The position numbers and the translations under genes were made by a program. The notes beneath the pieces are model-generated. The model ran no database searches. It had not been told where the DNA came from and was given only the letters and a program-made list of their open reading frames with translations. Shown in pieces: positions 15,739 through 24,863 of a DNA stretch of 64,000 bases (positions within the stretch are counted from its first letter, which is position 1; each line of letters opens with the position of its first letter). Source of the DNA: Succinimonas sp045124755 (GTDB lineage: Bacteria; Pseudomonadota; Gammaproteobacteria; Enterobacterales; Succinivibrionaceae); assembly GCF_045124755.1 (NCBI RefSeq), contig NZ_JBGVMK010000112.1. One strand, given 5' to 3'.

Positions 15739-18414
15739 ATGGGAAAGTCATTAGTTATTGTAGAGTCTCCGGGAAAGGTTCATACCATTAATGCCATTCT
15801 GGGATCGAAGTACATCGTTAAATCCAGTATCGGGCATGTGAGAGATCTTCCGGCGGCAGGCACCGGCGCCCGGGGCAGAACCACCGGTCTCAGCAAGGAT
15901 CAGAAGCTGTTTCAGAGGATGGGCATCGATCCCGAACACGGCTGGGTTCCCACCTATGAAATCCTGCCGGGAAAGGAGGATGTGGTCAATGATCTGAAGA
16001 AGGCCGCCGCCAAGGCAGATTATGTCTATCTGGCAACCGATCTTGACCGGGAAGGGGAGGCTATCGCCTGGCATCTCAAGGAGGTGCTGGAGCTTCCCGA
16101 TGACAAGGCCCGCCGGGTGGTTTTTAACGAAATCACCAAAAAGGCCATTCTGGAATCCTTTGAGCATCCCGGCAGTCTGGACATGTCCATGGTGAATGCC
16201 CAGCAGACCCGGAGATTCCTGGACAGAGTAGTGGGCTTCATGGTTTCGCCGCTTCTCTGGGAAAAGGTGGGACGCGGGCTTTCCGCCGGCAGAGTGCAGT
16301 CCGTGGCCGTGCGCCTAATCGTGGAAAAGGAAAAGAAAATCAAGGCCTTTGTGCCGGAGGAATACTGGAAGGTAACCGCCTCTCTGTCCTCCGCGGCCGG
16401 GGATGTGGTCTGCGATGTCAGAAGCTTTCAGGGGAAGGAATTCCGTCCCGTTTCCGAAAGCGAGACCCGGGAGCATCTTGAGAGACTCAAGGCTGCCAAT
16501 CCTGCGGTTTCGGATGTGATTTCCAAAAGCGGGAAGGTGGCCCCGCCGCCGCCGTTTACCACGGCCTCCCTGCAGCAGAACGCCTCCTCCCGGCTGGGCT
16601 TCAGCGTGAAGAAGACCATGCGTCTCGCTCAGGATCTCTACGAGGCTGGCATGATTACCTATATGCGTACCGACTCCGCGCGCTTGTCCGAGGATGCTCT
16701 CACCGCCATCCGCAGCCGTATTCAGGGAACCTACGGCAAGGACTACATGCTGGCTTCTCCCCGGATGTTTGCCGCCGGAGACAAGGCTCAGGACGCTCAC
16801 GAGGCCATTCGTCCCACGGATATCGCCCGGGAGGATCCCGCCGGAGTGGATGCCGATGCCCGCAGACTGTACGAGCTTATCCGGACCCGGACTCTGGCCT
16901 GTCAGATGCCGGATGCCGAGGTGGTGTCCAGCGAGCTGGAGATCGCCGCCGGAGAATACGTGCTTTCCCTTAAGGGCAAGACGGTGAAGTTTGACGGCTG
17001 GATGAAGGTAGCCGGCTACAGCCGCGATGTCCTGATTCCGAACCTGAAGAAGGGGGATGCCTTAACTCTTCAGGAGCTTACTCCGGCCCAGCATTTTACC
17101 CGTCCCGAGCCCCGCTACACTGAAGCCACCCTGGTAAAGGAGCTGGAAAAGAGAGGCATCGGCCGGCCCTCCACCTATGCCACCATTATTTCCACCATTC
17201 AGGATCGCGGCTATGTGAAGCTGGAGCAGCGCCGCTTCTTTGCCGAGAAGATGGGCGAGATTGTGACCTACCGTCTGGGCAAGAGCTTCCCGGATCTTAT
17301 TGACTATGATTTCACCAGCGGCATGGAGCGGAATCTGGACGACATCGCCGAAAGCCGCCTGGACTGGATCAAGTGTCTGGATGACTTCTACCGGGGCTTC
17401 CATCAGGAGCTGGACAAGGCCCGGGAGCCGGCAGAGGACGGCGGCATGGAGAACAATATCTCCGTGGAGACCAGCGTTATGTGTCCCGACTGCGGAAAGC
17501 CCATGCTGATTAAGAACGCCGCCACCGGCGTGTTCCTGGCCTGCTCCAGCTACAGCGGCAAAACCGGCCGGAAGAAGGATGAATCCTGCCGGAAGACCAT
17601 GAACCTGGTGCCGGAAAACCAGCTCCCCATGTTTTCAGACGAGGAATCCGAGAGCCGTTTCCTGCGCACCAAGAAGCGCTGTCCGATATGTCAGGCGGTA
17701 ATGGATTCCTACATCATTGACGAAAAGCGCAAGATTCATATCTGCTCCAACAATCCCAACTGCGCGGGGTACCTCCTGGAAACCGGCGAGTTCAAGCTGA
17801 AGGGACATGACGGCCCGGAGATCCAGTGCGAGCGCTGCGGATCCAAGATGGAGCTCAGAACCGGCCGTTTCGGGAGCTACATGGCCTGCACCAATGCCGA
17901 ATGCGGCAATACCCGCAAGATCCTGAAGAGCGGCGAAATCGCGCCTCCCAAGGAAAGGCCGGTGGACATGCCGGATCTTATCTGCTCCGACGGCAAGTCC
18001 CATTTTGTGCTCCGGGACGGCGCTGCGGGGATTTTCCTGGCCTCCAGCGCCTTCCCCAAGGTGCGGGAGACCCGGCCGCCTCTGGTAGCCGAGCTCCGGA
18101 AGTACCGGGAGCTCCTCCCGGAGAAGTTCCTCTATCTGGCTGACGCTCCGGAAACCGATCCCGACGGGAACATGGTTACCGTGCGTTTCTCCCGGAAGCT
18201 GAAGATGCAGTACGTGCATGGCGAAACTCCGGAAGGAAAACCCACTGGTTTTGTAGCCTGGTACCGCGACGGCAAATGGGAGGCCGAGACCCCCGCCCGG
18301 AAGTCCGCGGCAAAGAAGACCGCTGCCGGAAAGGCCGGCAAGGACGGAGACAAAGCCGCTCCGAAGAAGTCTGCGGCCAAAAAGTCCCGGAAAACCGCAG
18401 CCGATGCCGGCTGA
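15739..18414 (+). CDS. topA: DNA topoisomerase I
   Basis: 891 aa, type IA topoisomerase that relaxes negative supercoils. The Toprim domain carries VESPGK and DLDREGE (D101, D103); the catalytic tyrosine is Y308 in GMITYMRTDS. Three C4-type zinc ribbons follow (CPDCGKPM, CPICQAVM, CERCGSKM), then a Lys/Ala-rich basic tail of about 45 residues. Length is close to E. coli TopA (865 aa). The sohB-topA order is common in gammaproteobacteria. Confidence 0.97.
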   Translation: MGKSLVIVESPGKVHTINAILGSKYIVKSSIGHVRDLPAAGTGARGRTTGLSKDQKLFQRMGIDPEHGWVPTYEILPGKEDVVNDLKKAAAKADYVYLATDLDREGEAIAWHLKEVLELPDDKARRVVFNEITKKAILESFEHPGSLDMSMVNAQQTRRFLDRVVGFMVSPLLWEKVGRGLSAGRVQSVAVRLIVEKEKKIKAFVPEEYWKVTASLSSAAGDVVCDVRSFQGKEFRPVSESETREHLERLKAANPAVSDVISKSGKVAPPPPFTTASLQQNASSRLGFSVKKTMRLAQDLYEAGMITYMRTDSARLSEDALTAIRSRIQGTYGKDYMLASPRMFAAGDKAQDAHEAIRPTDIAREDPAGVDADARRLYELIRTRTLACQMPDAEVVSSELEIAAGEYVLSLKGKTVKFDGWMKVAGYSRDVLIPNLKKGDALTLQELTPAQHFTRPEPRYTEATLVKELEKRGIGRPSTYATIISTIQDRGYVKLEQRRFFAEKMGEIVTYRLGKSFPDLIDYDFTSGMERNLDDIAESRLDWIKCLDDFYRGFHQELDKAREPAEDGGMENNISVETSVMCPDCGKPMLIKNAATGVFLACSSYSGKTGRKKDESCRKTMNLVPENQLPMFSDEESESRFLRTKKRCPICQAVMDSYIIDEKRKIHICSNNPNCAGYLLETGEFKLKGHDGPEIQCERCGSKMELRTGRFGSYMACTNAECGNTRKILKSGEIAPPKERPVDMPDLICSDGKSHFVLRDGAAGIFLASSAFPKVRETRPPLVAELRKYRELLPEKFLYLADAPETDPDGNMVTVRFSRKLKMQYVHGETPEGKPTGFVAWYRDGKWEAETPARKSAAKKTAAGKAGKDGDKAAPKKSAAKKSRKTAADAG

Positions 18415-18490
18415 TCTCCGGCGCAGGATTATCTGATAACCCCCCGGAGAGAGCTCCGGCGGGATCATAATAAGGAATGCAGTAAAGGTT

Positions 18491-19120
18491 ATGTCCCGTC
18501 AGCAGATTGATTTGCCGCCGCATGTGTACACGAGGCAGAATCTGGCGGAGAGCGGTATCCGCTTTCCGCCGCCGGTGCTGGACACGGCGGCCCGGAACGG
18601 TCCCTCCCTGACCGCCAGAATCACCGCCGTGCTGGCGGTGCTGGCTCTGGGAGCCTCCTGTTATACGGGGTTTTCGGAAGGAGCGGTAACGGTGATTCGG
18701 ATAGCGGGCTTTCTGCTGTGTCTGGATGCGGCCTTCCGCTTTGTCCGCTGGGTCAGGCTGATCCGGATCCGGCAGCGGCTTCTGGCCGGCGGACACGGGG
18801 TGCCGGTGGAGCCGCTGGCTCTGGTGCTCAAGGGAAACCCGGAGGAGGTTCCGGCGCAGCTTTCCAAGGTGCGGAGCATTATTGCCGGCAGCGTGCCTCA
18901 GGTGGCGGTGGTTTACAAGGAGACCGGCACCAAAAAGCCCCAGTTCTACATTACTCCCTATCGCCGCAGCAAGGACTTTCAGATGCCCTCCGGCACGGCC
19001 ATGCTGTACCGGCATCATTCCCGGGAGCATTACTATGTGCTGGAGGATGATTTTGATTTTATCAGGAACCGTTCCCGGGAACAGCTGTTTTCCGGAACCG
19101 TGTCCTCGGCGGAGTGCTGA
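18491..19120 (+). CDS. Unknown membrane protein
   Basis: 209 aa, not recognised. Two adjacent hydrophobic segments (about residues 43-60 and 65-82) are followed by a basic loop and a soluble domain that contains FYITPYRRSKDF and DDFDFIRNRSREQ. The N-terminal ~40 residues are soluble. AAGGTT lies directly before the ATG, with AAGGA further up. It is 76 bp after topA and may be read through from it, as no clear terminator separates them. Confidence 0.65.
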   Translation: MSRQQIDLPPHVYTRQNLAESGIRFPPPVLDTAARNGPSLTARITAVLAVLALGASCYTGFSEGAVTVIRIAGFLLCLDAAFRFVRWVRLIRIRQRLLAGGHGVPVEPLALVLKGNPEEVPAQLSKVRSIIAGSVPQVAVVYKETGTKKPQFYITPYRRSKDFQMPSGTAMLYRHHSREHYYVLEDDFDFIRNRSREQLFSGTVSSAEC

Positions 19121-19294
19121 GTTTTAGCTCTCCTGAGGAAAGGGAATAAGACCCGGGGAATAAGAAGCAGGGTATAAGAGGGCTTTTTGAGGATGTTCCC
19201 ATAAAGGGCTGTTGGTGTTTGGGTTTTCATGTTTGCAATTGGTTGTTTTTTGAACAAAAGTTGCTGATTGTTCACAAAATGGCGCTTATCAGTG

Positions 19295-19303
19295 TGCTAA
19301 AAT
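19295..19303 (+). promoter_or_regulatory. Extended -10 promoter
   Basis: TGCTAAAAT, an extended -10 with a poor -35, about 40 nt upstream of the gene at 19342. Confidence 0.45.
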
Positions 19304-19341
19304 CACTGTGTTTTGGGATTTGATTTGAGGTAAGCGCGGAA

Positions 19342-19575
19342 ATGTTGATTGTGCTAAGCGACTTCAGAATTGCAAAGGATGTTCATACGGCAACGCTGAT
19401 TTTCAAGAACCTGATGCTGGACGGCAAGCTTTCGGACGGCACGGAACAGGGCGGGGTAAGCTCTGGCTGGCTGGCGTATCGGAACACCTATTTTACAGTT
19501 ACTCAGGACTATCTCAGGAAGGCCCGTCCGGCTAACAGCGATTTCTTTGACATTACCGGGAATTCAGAGGATTAA
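19342..19575 (+). CDS. Unknown 77-aa protein upstream of mcrBC
   Basis: Not recognised. A small soluble protein starting MLIVLSDFRIAKDVHTATLI, with WLAYRNTYFTVTQDYL in the second half. GAGG lies about 13 nt upstream of the ATG, and an extended -10 precedes it. It lies 172 bp before mcrB in the same direction. It could be a leader or accessory gene of the restriction system, but nothing in its sequence shows this. Confidence 0.5.
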   Translation: MLIVLSDFRIAKDVHTATLIFKNLMLDGKLSDGTEQGGVSSGWLAYRNTYFTVTQDYLRKARPANSDFFDITGNSED

Positions 19576-19747
19576 CGGGAAGGTCATTGCTTTAAGAGCG
19601 GCGGTTTTAAGAAGGGCGGAGCCTGCAGAAAAGCTGGGAGCTCTGCTTTTCAGGAAGAGATTTTCAGAAAGAAAGGGATGCGGAAACGGATCCTTTTCTT
19701 TTTTTGCTGCCTGTCTGTTTTGAAGCTCAGGGAAGGGGAATCATCAT

Positions 19748-21328
19748 ATGTCTGCCAGGATCGCCAAAAACACCATTCTCTTCGGACCTCCGGGCACCGG
19801 AAAGACCTACCATACCGTTATCTATGCCGTGGCGATTATCGAAAACAAAACGGCAGCCGAGGTTGCCCGCGAAGCGGAAGAGTCGGGTTACGCTGCCGTG
19901 AAGAAGCGCTTTGATGACTATAAGGACAAAGGAAGAATTGCCTTTGTCACCTTTCATCAGTCCTATGGCTACGAGGATTTTATCGAAGGAATCAGGCCGG
20001 TGCTGCGCCACGAGGAGCTTAATGCCGGCGCGGATGATACCGTAAGCGAGATTTCGTACAAAATCCACGACGGCATCTTTAAGCAGTTCTGCGAAAATGC
20101 CAGGTTAGCCTCAGACAGCGCTCAGGGCGATAATTACGGCTTAAATCAGAATCCTGCGGTCTGGAAGGTTTCTCTGGAAGGAACCGGGGACAATGAAACC
20201 AGAAGAGAATGTCTGGAGAACGGGCACATCAGGATCGGCTGGGACAACTACGGTTCCCTGATAAACGAGGACACCGTTTTCGATCGCAGCAAAGGCGGCG
20301 AAGGCGGAAAGCAGATCCTGGATGCCTTCATTAACAAAATGCGGATCGGCGATATTGTGCTGTCCTGCTACAGCGCCGCCGAAACTGATGCCATAGGCGT
20401 AATCACAGGCGATTATGAATGGAGCGGGGGTTATCCGAAGTTCAGGCGGATGCGGAAGGTGAAATGGCTGGTTAAGGGGATAAGGGAAAATATTCTCAGG
20501 ATCAACGGCGATACAAACATGACGCTTTCTACCGTGTACAAAATGAGGATCCCGCCCAGCGAGGTCATGGAAATTGTCAGAAAATATTCCTCCTCTCAGG
20601 AGACCAGACCTTCGGGGAATTACGTTTTTATCATCGATGAAATAAACCGCGGCAATATTTCCAAAATTTTCGGAGAGCTTATCACCCTCATTGAGCCCGC
20701 CAAGAGATTGGGGGAGAAGGAGGAAATCAGGGTGAAGCTGCCCTGCTCGGGATACGAGTTCGGAGTGCCGGGAAATGTGTATATTCTGGGCACCATGAAC
20801 ACGGCGGATCGTTCCATCGCCCTGATTGATACCGCTCTGCGCAGAAGGTTTTCCTTTCGGGAAATGATGCCTGACTGCGATCTTCTGAATGACGCGGTGA
20901 TTTCAGACGGAGAAAAGACTCTTAATGTGGCGGAAATGCTTCGGGTTATCAATCAGCGGATTTCCTGCCTCTATGACCGGGAGCATGCCATCGGTCATGC
21001 CTTTTTCATGCCGTTAAGGGACGATCCCCGGCTTGAGGTTCTGGCGGAAATCTTTCAGGACAGGATTATTCCGCTCCTTCAGGAGTATTTTTATGATGAC
21101 TGCCGGAAGATCCAGCTCATTCTGGGAGATAACGGCAAGGATAATCCCCGCCATAAATTCATCCTGGATGCCCCTGCGGTCAGCGCTTCATTATTCCGGG
21201 GAGCGGAAGGTCTTCAGGCAGACGATCTTCCGGAGGACCTTCCGGAAGCAACATACCGGGTAAATCCGGATCCTGAGGTATTTTTGAGACTGGCAAGCTA
21301 CATTGGCATTATGCGGCCGGAGAACTGA
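19748..21328 (+). CDS. mcrB: McrB-type GTPase with a domain inserted in the AAA+ core
   Basis: 526 aa. McrB motors drive DNA translocation for McrC cleavage of modified DNA. Walker A GPPGTGKT is at 13-20, right at the N-terminus, so the usual N-terminal DNA-binding domain is absent. FHQSYGYEDFIEGIRP (69-84) and DGIFKQFC (108-115) are standard. An extra block of about 160 residues (~125-285, with VWKVSLEGTGDNE and GHIRIGWDNYG) then separates them from Walker B YVFIIDEINRGN. MNTADRS and the arginine cluster RRRF follow. The block resembles EVE/PUA-like modified-base readers. Its stop overlaps the mcrC start. Confidence 0.88.
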   Translation: MSARIAKNTILFGPPGTGKTYHTVIYAVAIIENKTAAEVAREAEESGYAAVKKRFDDYKDKGRIAFVTFHQSYGYEDFIEGIRPVLRHEELNAGADDTVSEISYKIHDGIFKQFCENARLASDSAQGDNYGLNQNPAVWKVSLEGTGDNETRRECLENGHIRIGWDNYGSLINEDTVFDRSKGGEGGKQILDAFINKMRIGDIVLSCYSAAETDAIGVITGDYEWSGGYPKFRRMRKVKWLVKGIRENILRINGDTNMTLSTVYKMRIPPSEVMEIVRKYSSSQETRPSGNYVFIIDEINRGNISKIFGELITLIEPAKRLGEKEEIRVKLPCSGYEFGVPGNVYILGTMNTADRSIALIDTALRRRFSFREMMPDCDLLNDAVISDGEKTLNVAEMLRVINQRISCLYDREHAIGHAFFMPLRDDPRLEVLAEIFQDRIIPLLQEYFYDDCRKIQLILGDNGKDNPRHKFILDAPAVSASLFRGAEGLQADDLPEDLPEATYRVNPDPEVFLRLASYIGIMRPEN

Positions 21329-22689
21329 TGAAGAGACTTCTTGAGGTCAGGGAGTTTGACATCATCTCCGGTAACAGCGTGTTCAGAGATGATCCGGCAG
21401 TCAGATACTGCGAATTCTTTGAGAGTCTGAAGAAATTTGCCCTGGAATCCTCTTCCCGGAATTCCGGCTCCGATGTTCTGGGATTTATGAAGCTTGGTTT
21501 AAGAAGGGATATCGGCGAATTTATCAGCGTCAGGAATTATGTCGGAGTCATCCGGCTCGGAAACGGCTGTCAGGTTCAGATCCTCCCCAAAATTGATTGC
21601 GGTTCCGCGGAAGAGCCCGCCGGGGTTTCTGCCAAAAGGGTATTTCTGAAGATGCTTAAGTGTCTTAAGGATTTTCCCGGCAAAAGGCTTTCGGAGGCCA
21701 GTCTCAGCGCTGACCGGCTTGATCTCTGGGAAATCTTTATCCGCATGTTTCTTGAAGAAACCGCAAAGCTGGCGCGGCAGGGACTTAAATCTGCCTATAT
21801 TGAAAAGCAGGAGAACATCAGCGTATATCGGGGAAAGCTGCTCGCAAACCATAACATCAGGCATAATGCCGCCCACAAAGAACGGTTTTTCATGGCCTTT
21901 GACGAATACCAGCTGAACCGGCCGGAAAACCGGCTTCTCAAATCCGCCTTGCTCCGGCTTCTCAGGCTCACCTCCAGCTATGATACCGCAAAGGAAATCC
22001 GGAAGCTTCTGACCGCCTTTGAGCTGGTGGATCCTTCCCGCAATTTTGCGCGGGATTTTTCCGGAGTTTCTTTGGACAGACATACCAGTGCCTATGAAGC
22101 GCCGCTGAAATGGGCCCGGGTATTTCTGCAGAACAGAAGCTTTTCACCGTTTTCCGGATCGGAAAATTCCCTGTCGCTGCTCTTTCCCATGGAGAAGATT
22201 TTTGAAGCATGCGTGGCCGCAAATCTGAAAAGGATCGGCGCCGCTTATGATCTTAAAATATCCGTTCAGGACAGAGGCTGTTATCTTTTTGACCGGCTGA
22301 ACGGCGAGGACTGCCGTAAATTCGCCCTGAGACCGGACATCGTGCTGACCCGGACTTCCGGAACCGGAGATCGCCGCCCGGTAAGGATCATTATTGACAC
22401 CAAATGGAAAAGACTGACCGGTGACCGCAGCAAAAACTACGGTATCTCCCAGGCTGACATGTATCAGATGTTTGCCTATGCGCAGAAATACGAGACTCCG
22501 GAAATCTGGCTTGTCTATCCCAGAAGCCGGGATCTGCCGGGAAGCGGTGCCATTACATTTGAGAGCGCCGGCGCGGCCGGAAATACCAGCTGCGCGGTTT
22601 CGGTGTTTCCGGTGGATCTGACCCGGATTGCAGCAAGTCTGGAGGAGCTTATTGCCAGGATCGGCGAACGGTCAGCCCGGAGAAGCTAA
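21328..22689 (+). CDS. mcrC: McrC nuclease subunit
   Basis: 453 aa. The N-terminal part holds the McrB-binding domain (VQILPKID around residue 85). The C-terminal PD-(D/E)XK nuclease core is D337 in LRPDIVL, then D357 and K359 in IIIDTKWK, followed by the helix QADMYQMFAYA. The start overlaps the mcrB stop by one base (TGATG), showing translational coupling. Together the two form a type IV restriction system that should cut DNA with modified bases; the target modification cannot be told from sequence. Confidence 0.9.
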   Translation: MKRLLEVREFDIISGNSVFRDDPAVRYCEFFESLKKFALESSSRNSGSDVLGFMKLGLRRDIGEFISVRNYVGVIRLGNGCQVQILPKIDCGSAEEPAGVSAKRVFLKMLKCLKDFPGKRLSEASLSADRLDLWEIFIRMFLEETAKLARQGLKSAYIEKQENISVYRGKLLANHNIRHNAAHKERFFMAFDEYQLNRPENRLLKSALLRLLRLTSSYDTAKEIRKLLTAFELVDPSRNFARDFSGVSLDRHTSAYEAPLKWARVFLQNRSFSPFSGSENSLSLLFPMEKIFEACVAANLKRIGAAYDLKISVQDRGCYLFDRLNGEDCRKFALRPDIVLTRTSGTGDRRPVRIIIDTKWKRLTGDRSKNYGISQADMYQMFAYAQKYETPEIWLVYPRSRDLPGSGAITFESAGAAGNTSCAVSVFPVDLTRIAASLEELIARIGERSARRS

Positions 22690-22712
22690 TCCGCTCATCC
22701 CGATTATTCAGG

Positions 22713-23414
22713 TTAATTTGCTTCCGGACTTCCTTCCGTCCGGCTGAATTCCAGAAGCTTCCACCCCCGGGAGACGGCATAATCCCGGAATTTGCCCCGG
22801 GCGTTTACGGCATGAGCCTGTTCCACAGCGGTAAGCATTTCAATGTCGTTCACGGTATCGCCGAAGCCCATGCTGCCCCGGAGCGTCCAGCCGTTTTCCT
22901 GCAGCATTCTGTTAAGCAGAAGAGCCTTCCCGCTCTGATGGCTGTACGGCTCCAGGGGCTCCCCGGTGAACACGCCGTCCCGGAAGGCCGTTTTGGTGGC
23001 AATGATGTCCGTAACTGAGAAGATCTCCCGGGCCACGGTCTCCACAATGAGGTCGAAGGTGGCGGAGACGATAATCACCCGAAAGCCCTCGTCCTTAAGC
23101 CTTTTCACCAGATCCCGGGCTTCCCGGTAAATCAGGGGGCGGATATCGGAGGCCGTCATGGCGCTCATAAAGTCCCGGAGGCGCTCCCGGGACCAGCCCC
23201 TGAGAGGGGAGAGCACATGGCGGTAGAAAAAGCCGATATCCAGGGTGCCGTTCATAAATTCCCGCCGGTGATAGTCGTCATCCTTCCGGAAATCCTCCGT
23301 GATGAGCCCGTTTCTGGCGAGACAGTTCAGATAAGCGGAAACGCTGTCCCCCTGAAGCAGGGTGCCGTCCATGTCGAAAACCGCCAGTCTCTCCTGAGAT
23401 TCCTGTGATATCAC
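22713..23414 (-). CDS. HAD-superfamily IB phosphatase
   Basis: 233 aa. HAD motifs in order: FDMDGTLLQGD (nucleophile Asp), VSATFD, a lysine in GKALLLNRML, and GFGDTVNDIEML. The subfamily IB cap resembles SerB-like and lysophosphatidic acid phosphatases. It starts at a GTG that overlaps the stop of the upstream ATPase gene (GTGA), so the two genes are translationally coupled. The substrate is unknown; phosphoserine or a glycerophosphate are the usual candidates for this subfamily. Confidence 0.85.
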   Translation of the reverse strand: MISQESQERLAVFDMDGTLLQGDSVSAYLNCLARNGLITEDFRKDDDYHRREFMNGTLDIGFFYRHVLSPLRGWSRERLRDFMSAMTASDIRPLIYREARDLVKRLKDEGFRVIIVSATFDLIVETVAREIFSVTDIIATKTAFRDGVFTGEPLEPYSHQSGKALLLNRMLQENGWTLRGSMGFGDTVNDIEMLTAVEQAHAVNARGKFRDYAVSRGWKLLEFSRTEGSPEAN

Positions 23415-24607
23415 TGATTGTCCTCCAGTCTTTCGGCTGCCAATTTGGCCTGCTTGTAAATATCCCGCATTTCCACATTGGTGATTTTGCTGAAATAGGT
23501 AAACTTGCGGCTGATGTCATCAAGGCTGATATTGATATGCGAAAAGCTGAAGATGCCCATCTGGGTGAGAATGGCAAAAACATTAACCTTGTCGATGAAG
23601 TTCCATTCGGCAAAGGTATAGCCGCAGCTGGCCGGGGACAGCAGCTTTTCATGATTGAGACCGTATTTCTTCAGGAGCCGGGGCAGAAAGTTTTCCACAT
23701 GCTTGTAGGGATAGTATTCCCGGTAGACATTCTGATTGGAGAGGCTGAGAAAGCTTTTGATGCTGGAGGGGCGCATCATGCTGATTTTATGTCCCGTATA
23801 GCGGAAGCCCCCGTACCAGTCGCCCAGATTGGACAGAAACTGCTCCTCCGTGACTCCGGCGATTTCCGCTTCGTCCTGAATAAAGTCGTTATAGTATTTT
23901 TTCATATCCCCCGGAGTGAAGCCGCAGACCGCATTGGCCCTTTCGTTAAAGGTGAGGTCGGTGATGTAGGGCAGCCCCTCGTATTTGGGATGGTTAAGAA
24001 AAAACTTGATTTCCCCGGTAAGCACGCACCAGTCGATAAGATCCTGGGACATCCAGAGGGCCCGGTAGAAGTCCAGAAGCACCTTCCAGATGGCGGCGAT
24101 TTTGTTTTTGCTGAAGAATTCTCTGATGATGGGGGAATCATAATTGTCAATAAGAAGCACAGCCTTGCCGGTGGGACTGCTTTTGGCCAGGATCTTTATG
24201 AAATTCATGGTCTGCCAGAAGGTGGTGTCCTCGCTGTTAATGTAGCCGTCCAGTCCGTATTCGAATACCGTCTGCCGGTAGTAGTTGAACAGAAAGTCTG
24301 CCAGATCCTCCGGCTTTTCGGTGCGGGCAACGGAAAAGTCCAGCTTCACCACGCTCTGCTTCGGAATGGTGATGTTCATGGAGCTCACGGCGAGGTTTTC
24401 AAAAAACTCGGGATGTCTTTTGGAAAACATGTAGTACAGGGTGTCCAAAAACACGGTCTTGCCGAAGCCGAAGGGCCGGGTCAGCATTTCAAATTTGGAG
24501 CGGGCCTGATAAAGCTCGGCGATATTGGCGGTTTTGTCCACATAGGCGGCTGAGCTGGTTACCAGGTCTTTGAATATTTTGTTGCCGGCTAAATCTAGGT
24601 ATTCCAT
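23411..24607 (-). CDS. AAA-ATPase-like protein, degenerate and without nuclease domain
   Basis: 398 aa. It belongs to the same AAA-ATPase_like family as the genes at 234 and 59798, recognisable from LTRPFGFGKT at the N-terminus, GFRYTGHKIS and the overall order of helices. Walker A is RPFGFGKT instead of RPRRFGKS/T, and Walker B is LLIDNYDS with N replacing the catalytic E (IDEYD in relatives). The PD-(D/E)XK domain is missing. It is therefore probably a binding-only or decaying member. The ribosome-binding site is weak. It forms an operon with the HAD gene. Confidence 0.75.
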   Translation of the reverse strand: MEYLDLAGNKIFKDLVTSSAAYVDKTANIAELYQARSKFEMLTRPFGFGKTVFLDTLYYMFSKRHPEFFENLAVSSMNITIPKQSVVKLDFSVARTEKPEDLADFLFNYYRQTVFEYGLDGYINSEDTTFWQTMNFIKILAKSSPTGKAVLLIDNYDSPIIREFFSKNKIAAIWKVLLDFYRALWMSQDLIDWCVLTGEIKFFLNHPKYEGLPYITDLTFNERANAVCGFTPGDMKKYYNDFIQDEAEIAGVTEEQFLSNLGDWYGGFRYTGHKISMMRPSSIKSFLSLSNQNVYREYYPYKHVENFLPRLLKKYGLNHEKLLSPASCGYTFAEWNFIDKVNVFAILTQMGIFSFSHINISLDDISRKFTYFSKITNVEMRDIYKQAKLAAERLEDNQ

Positions 24608-24863
24608 GGTTTCTGAACTTAACGGGTTGTTCCGGGGCGTGATTGCCGTTTATGTCATTATAAGGTAAATTCCCGGAATCAGATATGCCATGTTATTTTG
24701 CGGGAATTTCGGAGTCCGGCTTCCCCCTGAAAATAGCGCCGGGGCCGCGGCGGAAACAGCAGAGTCCCGGGATCATGTTCCCGGGGCGAAACTGTTTCAA
24801 TTTGGCGGAATGAGCTTTAAAATTAACAGAACCGGACAGCGCATCCGAGGGACAAGGCGGATT

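Noticed and set aside
16315..18468. Several antisense frames over topA
   Set aside because: topA is unambiguous and its motifs lie in the + frame.
23405..24553. 382-codon + strand frame over the degenerate ATPase
   Set aside because: Composition typical of antisense frames; the ATPase family match is on the minus strand.
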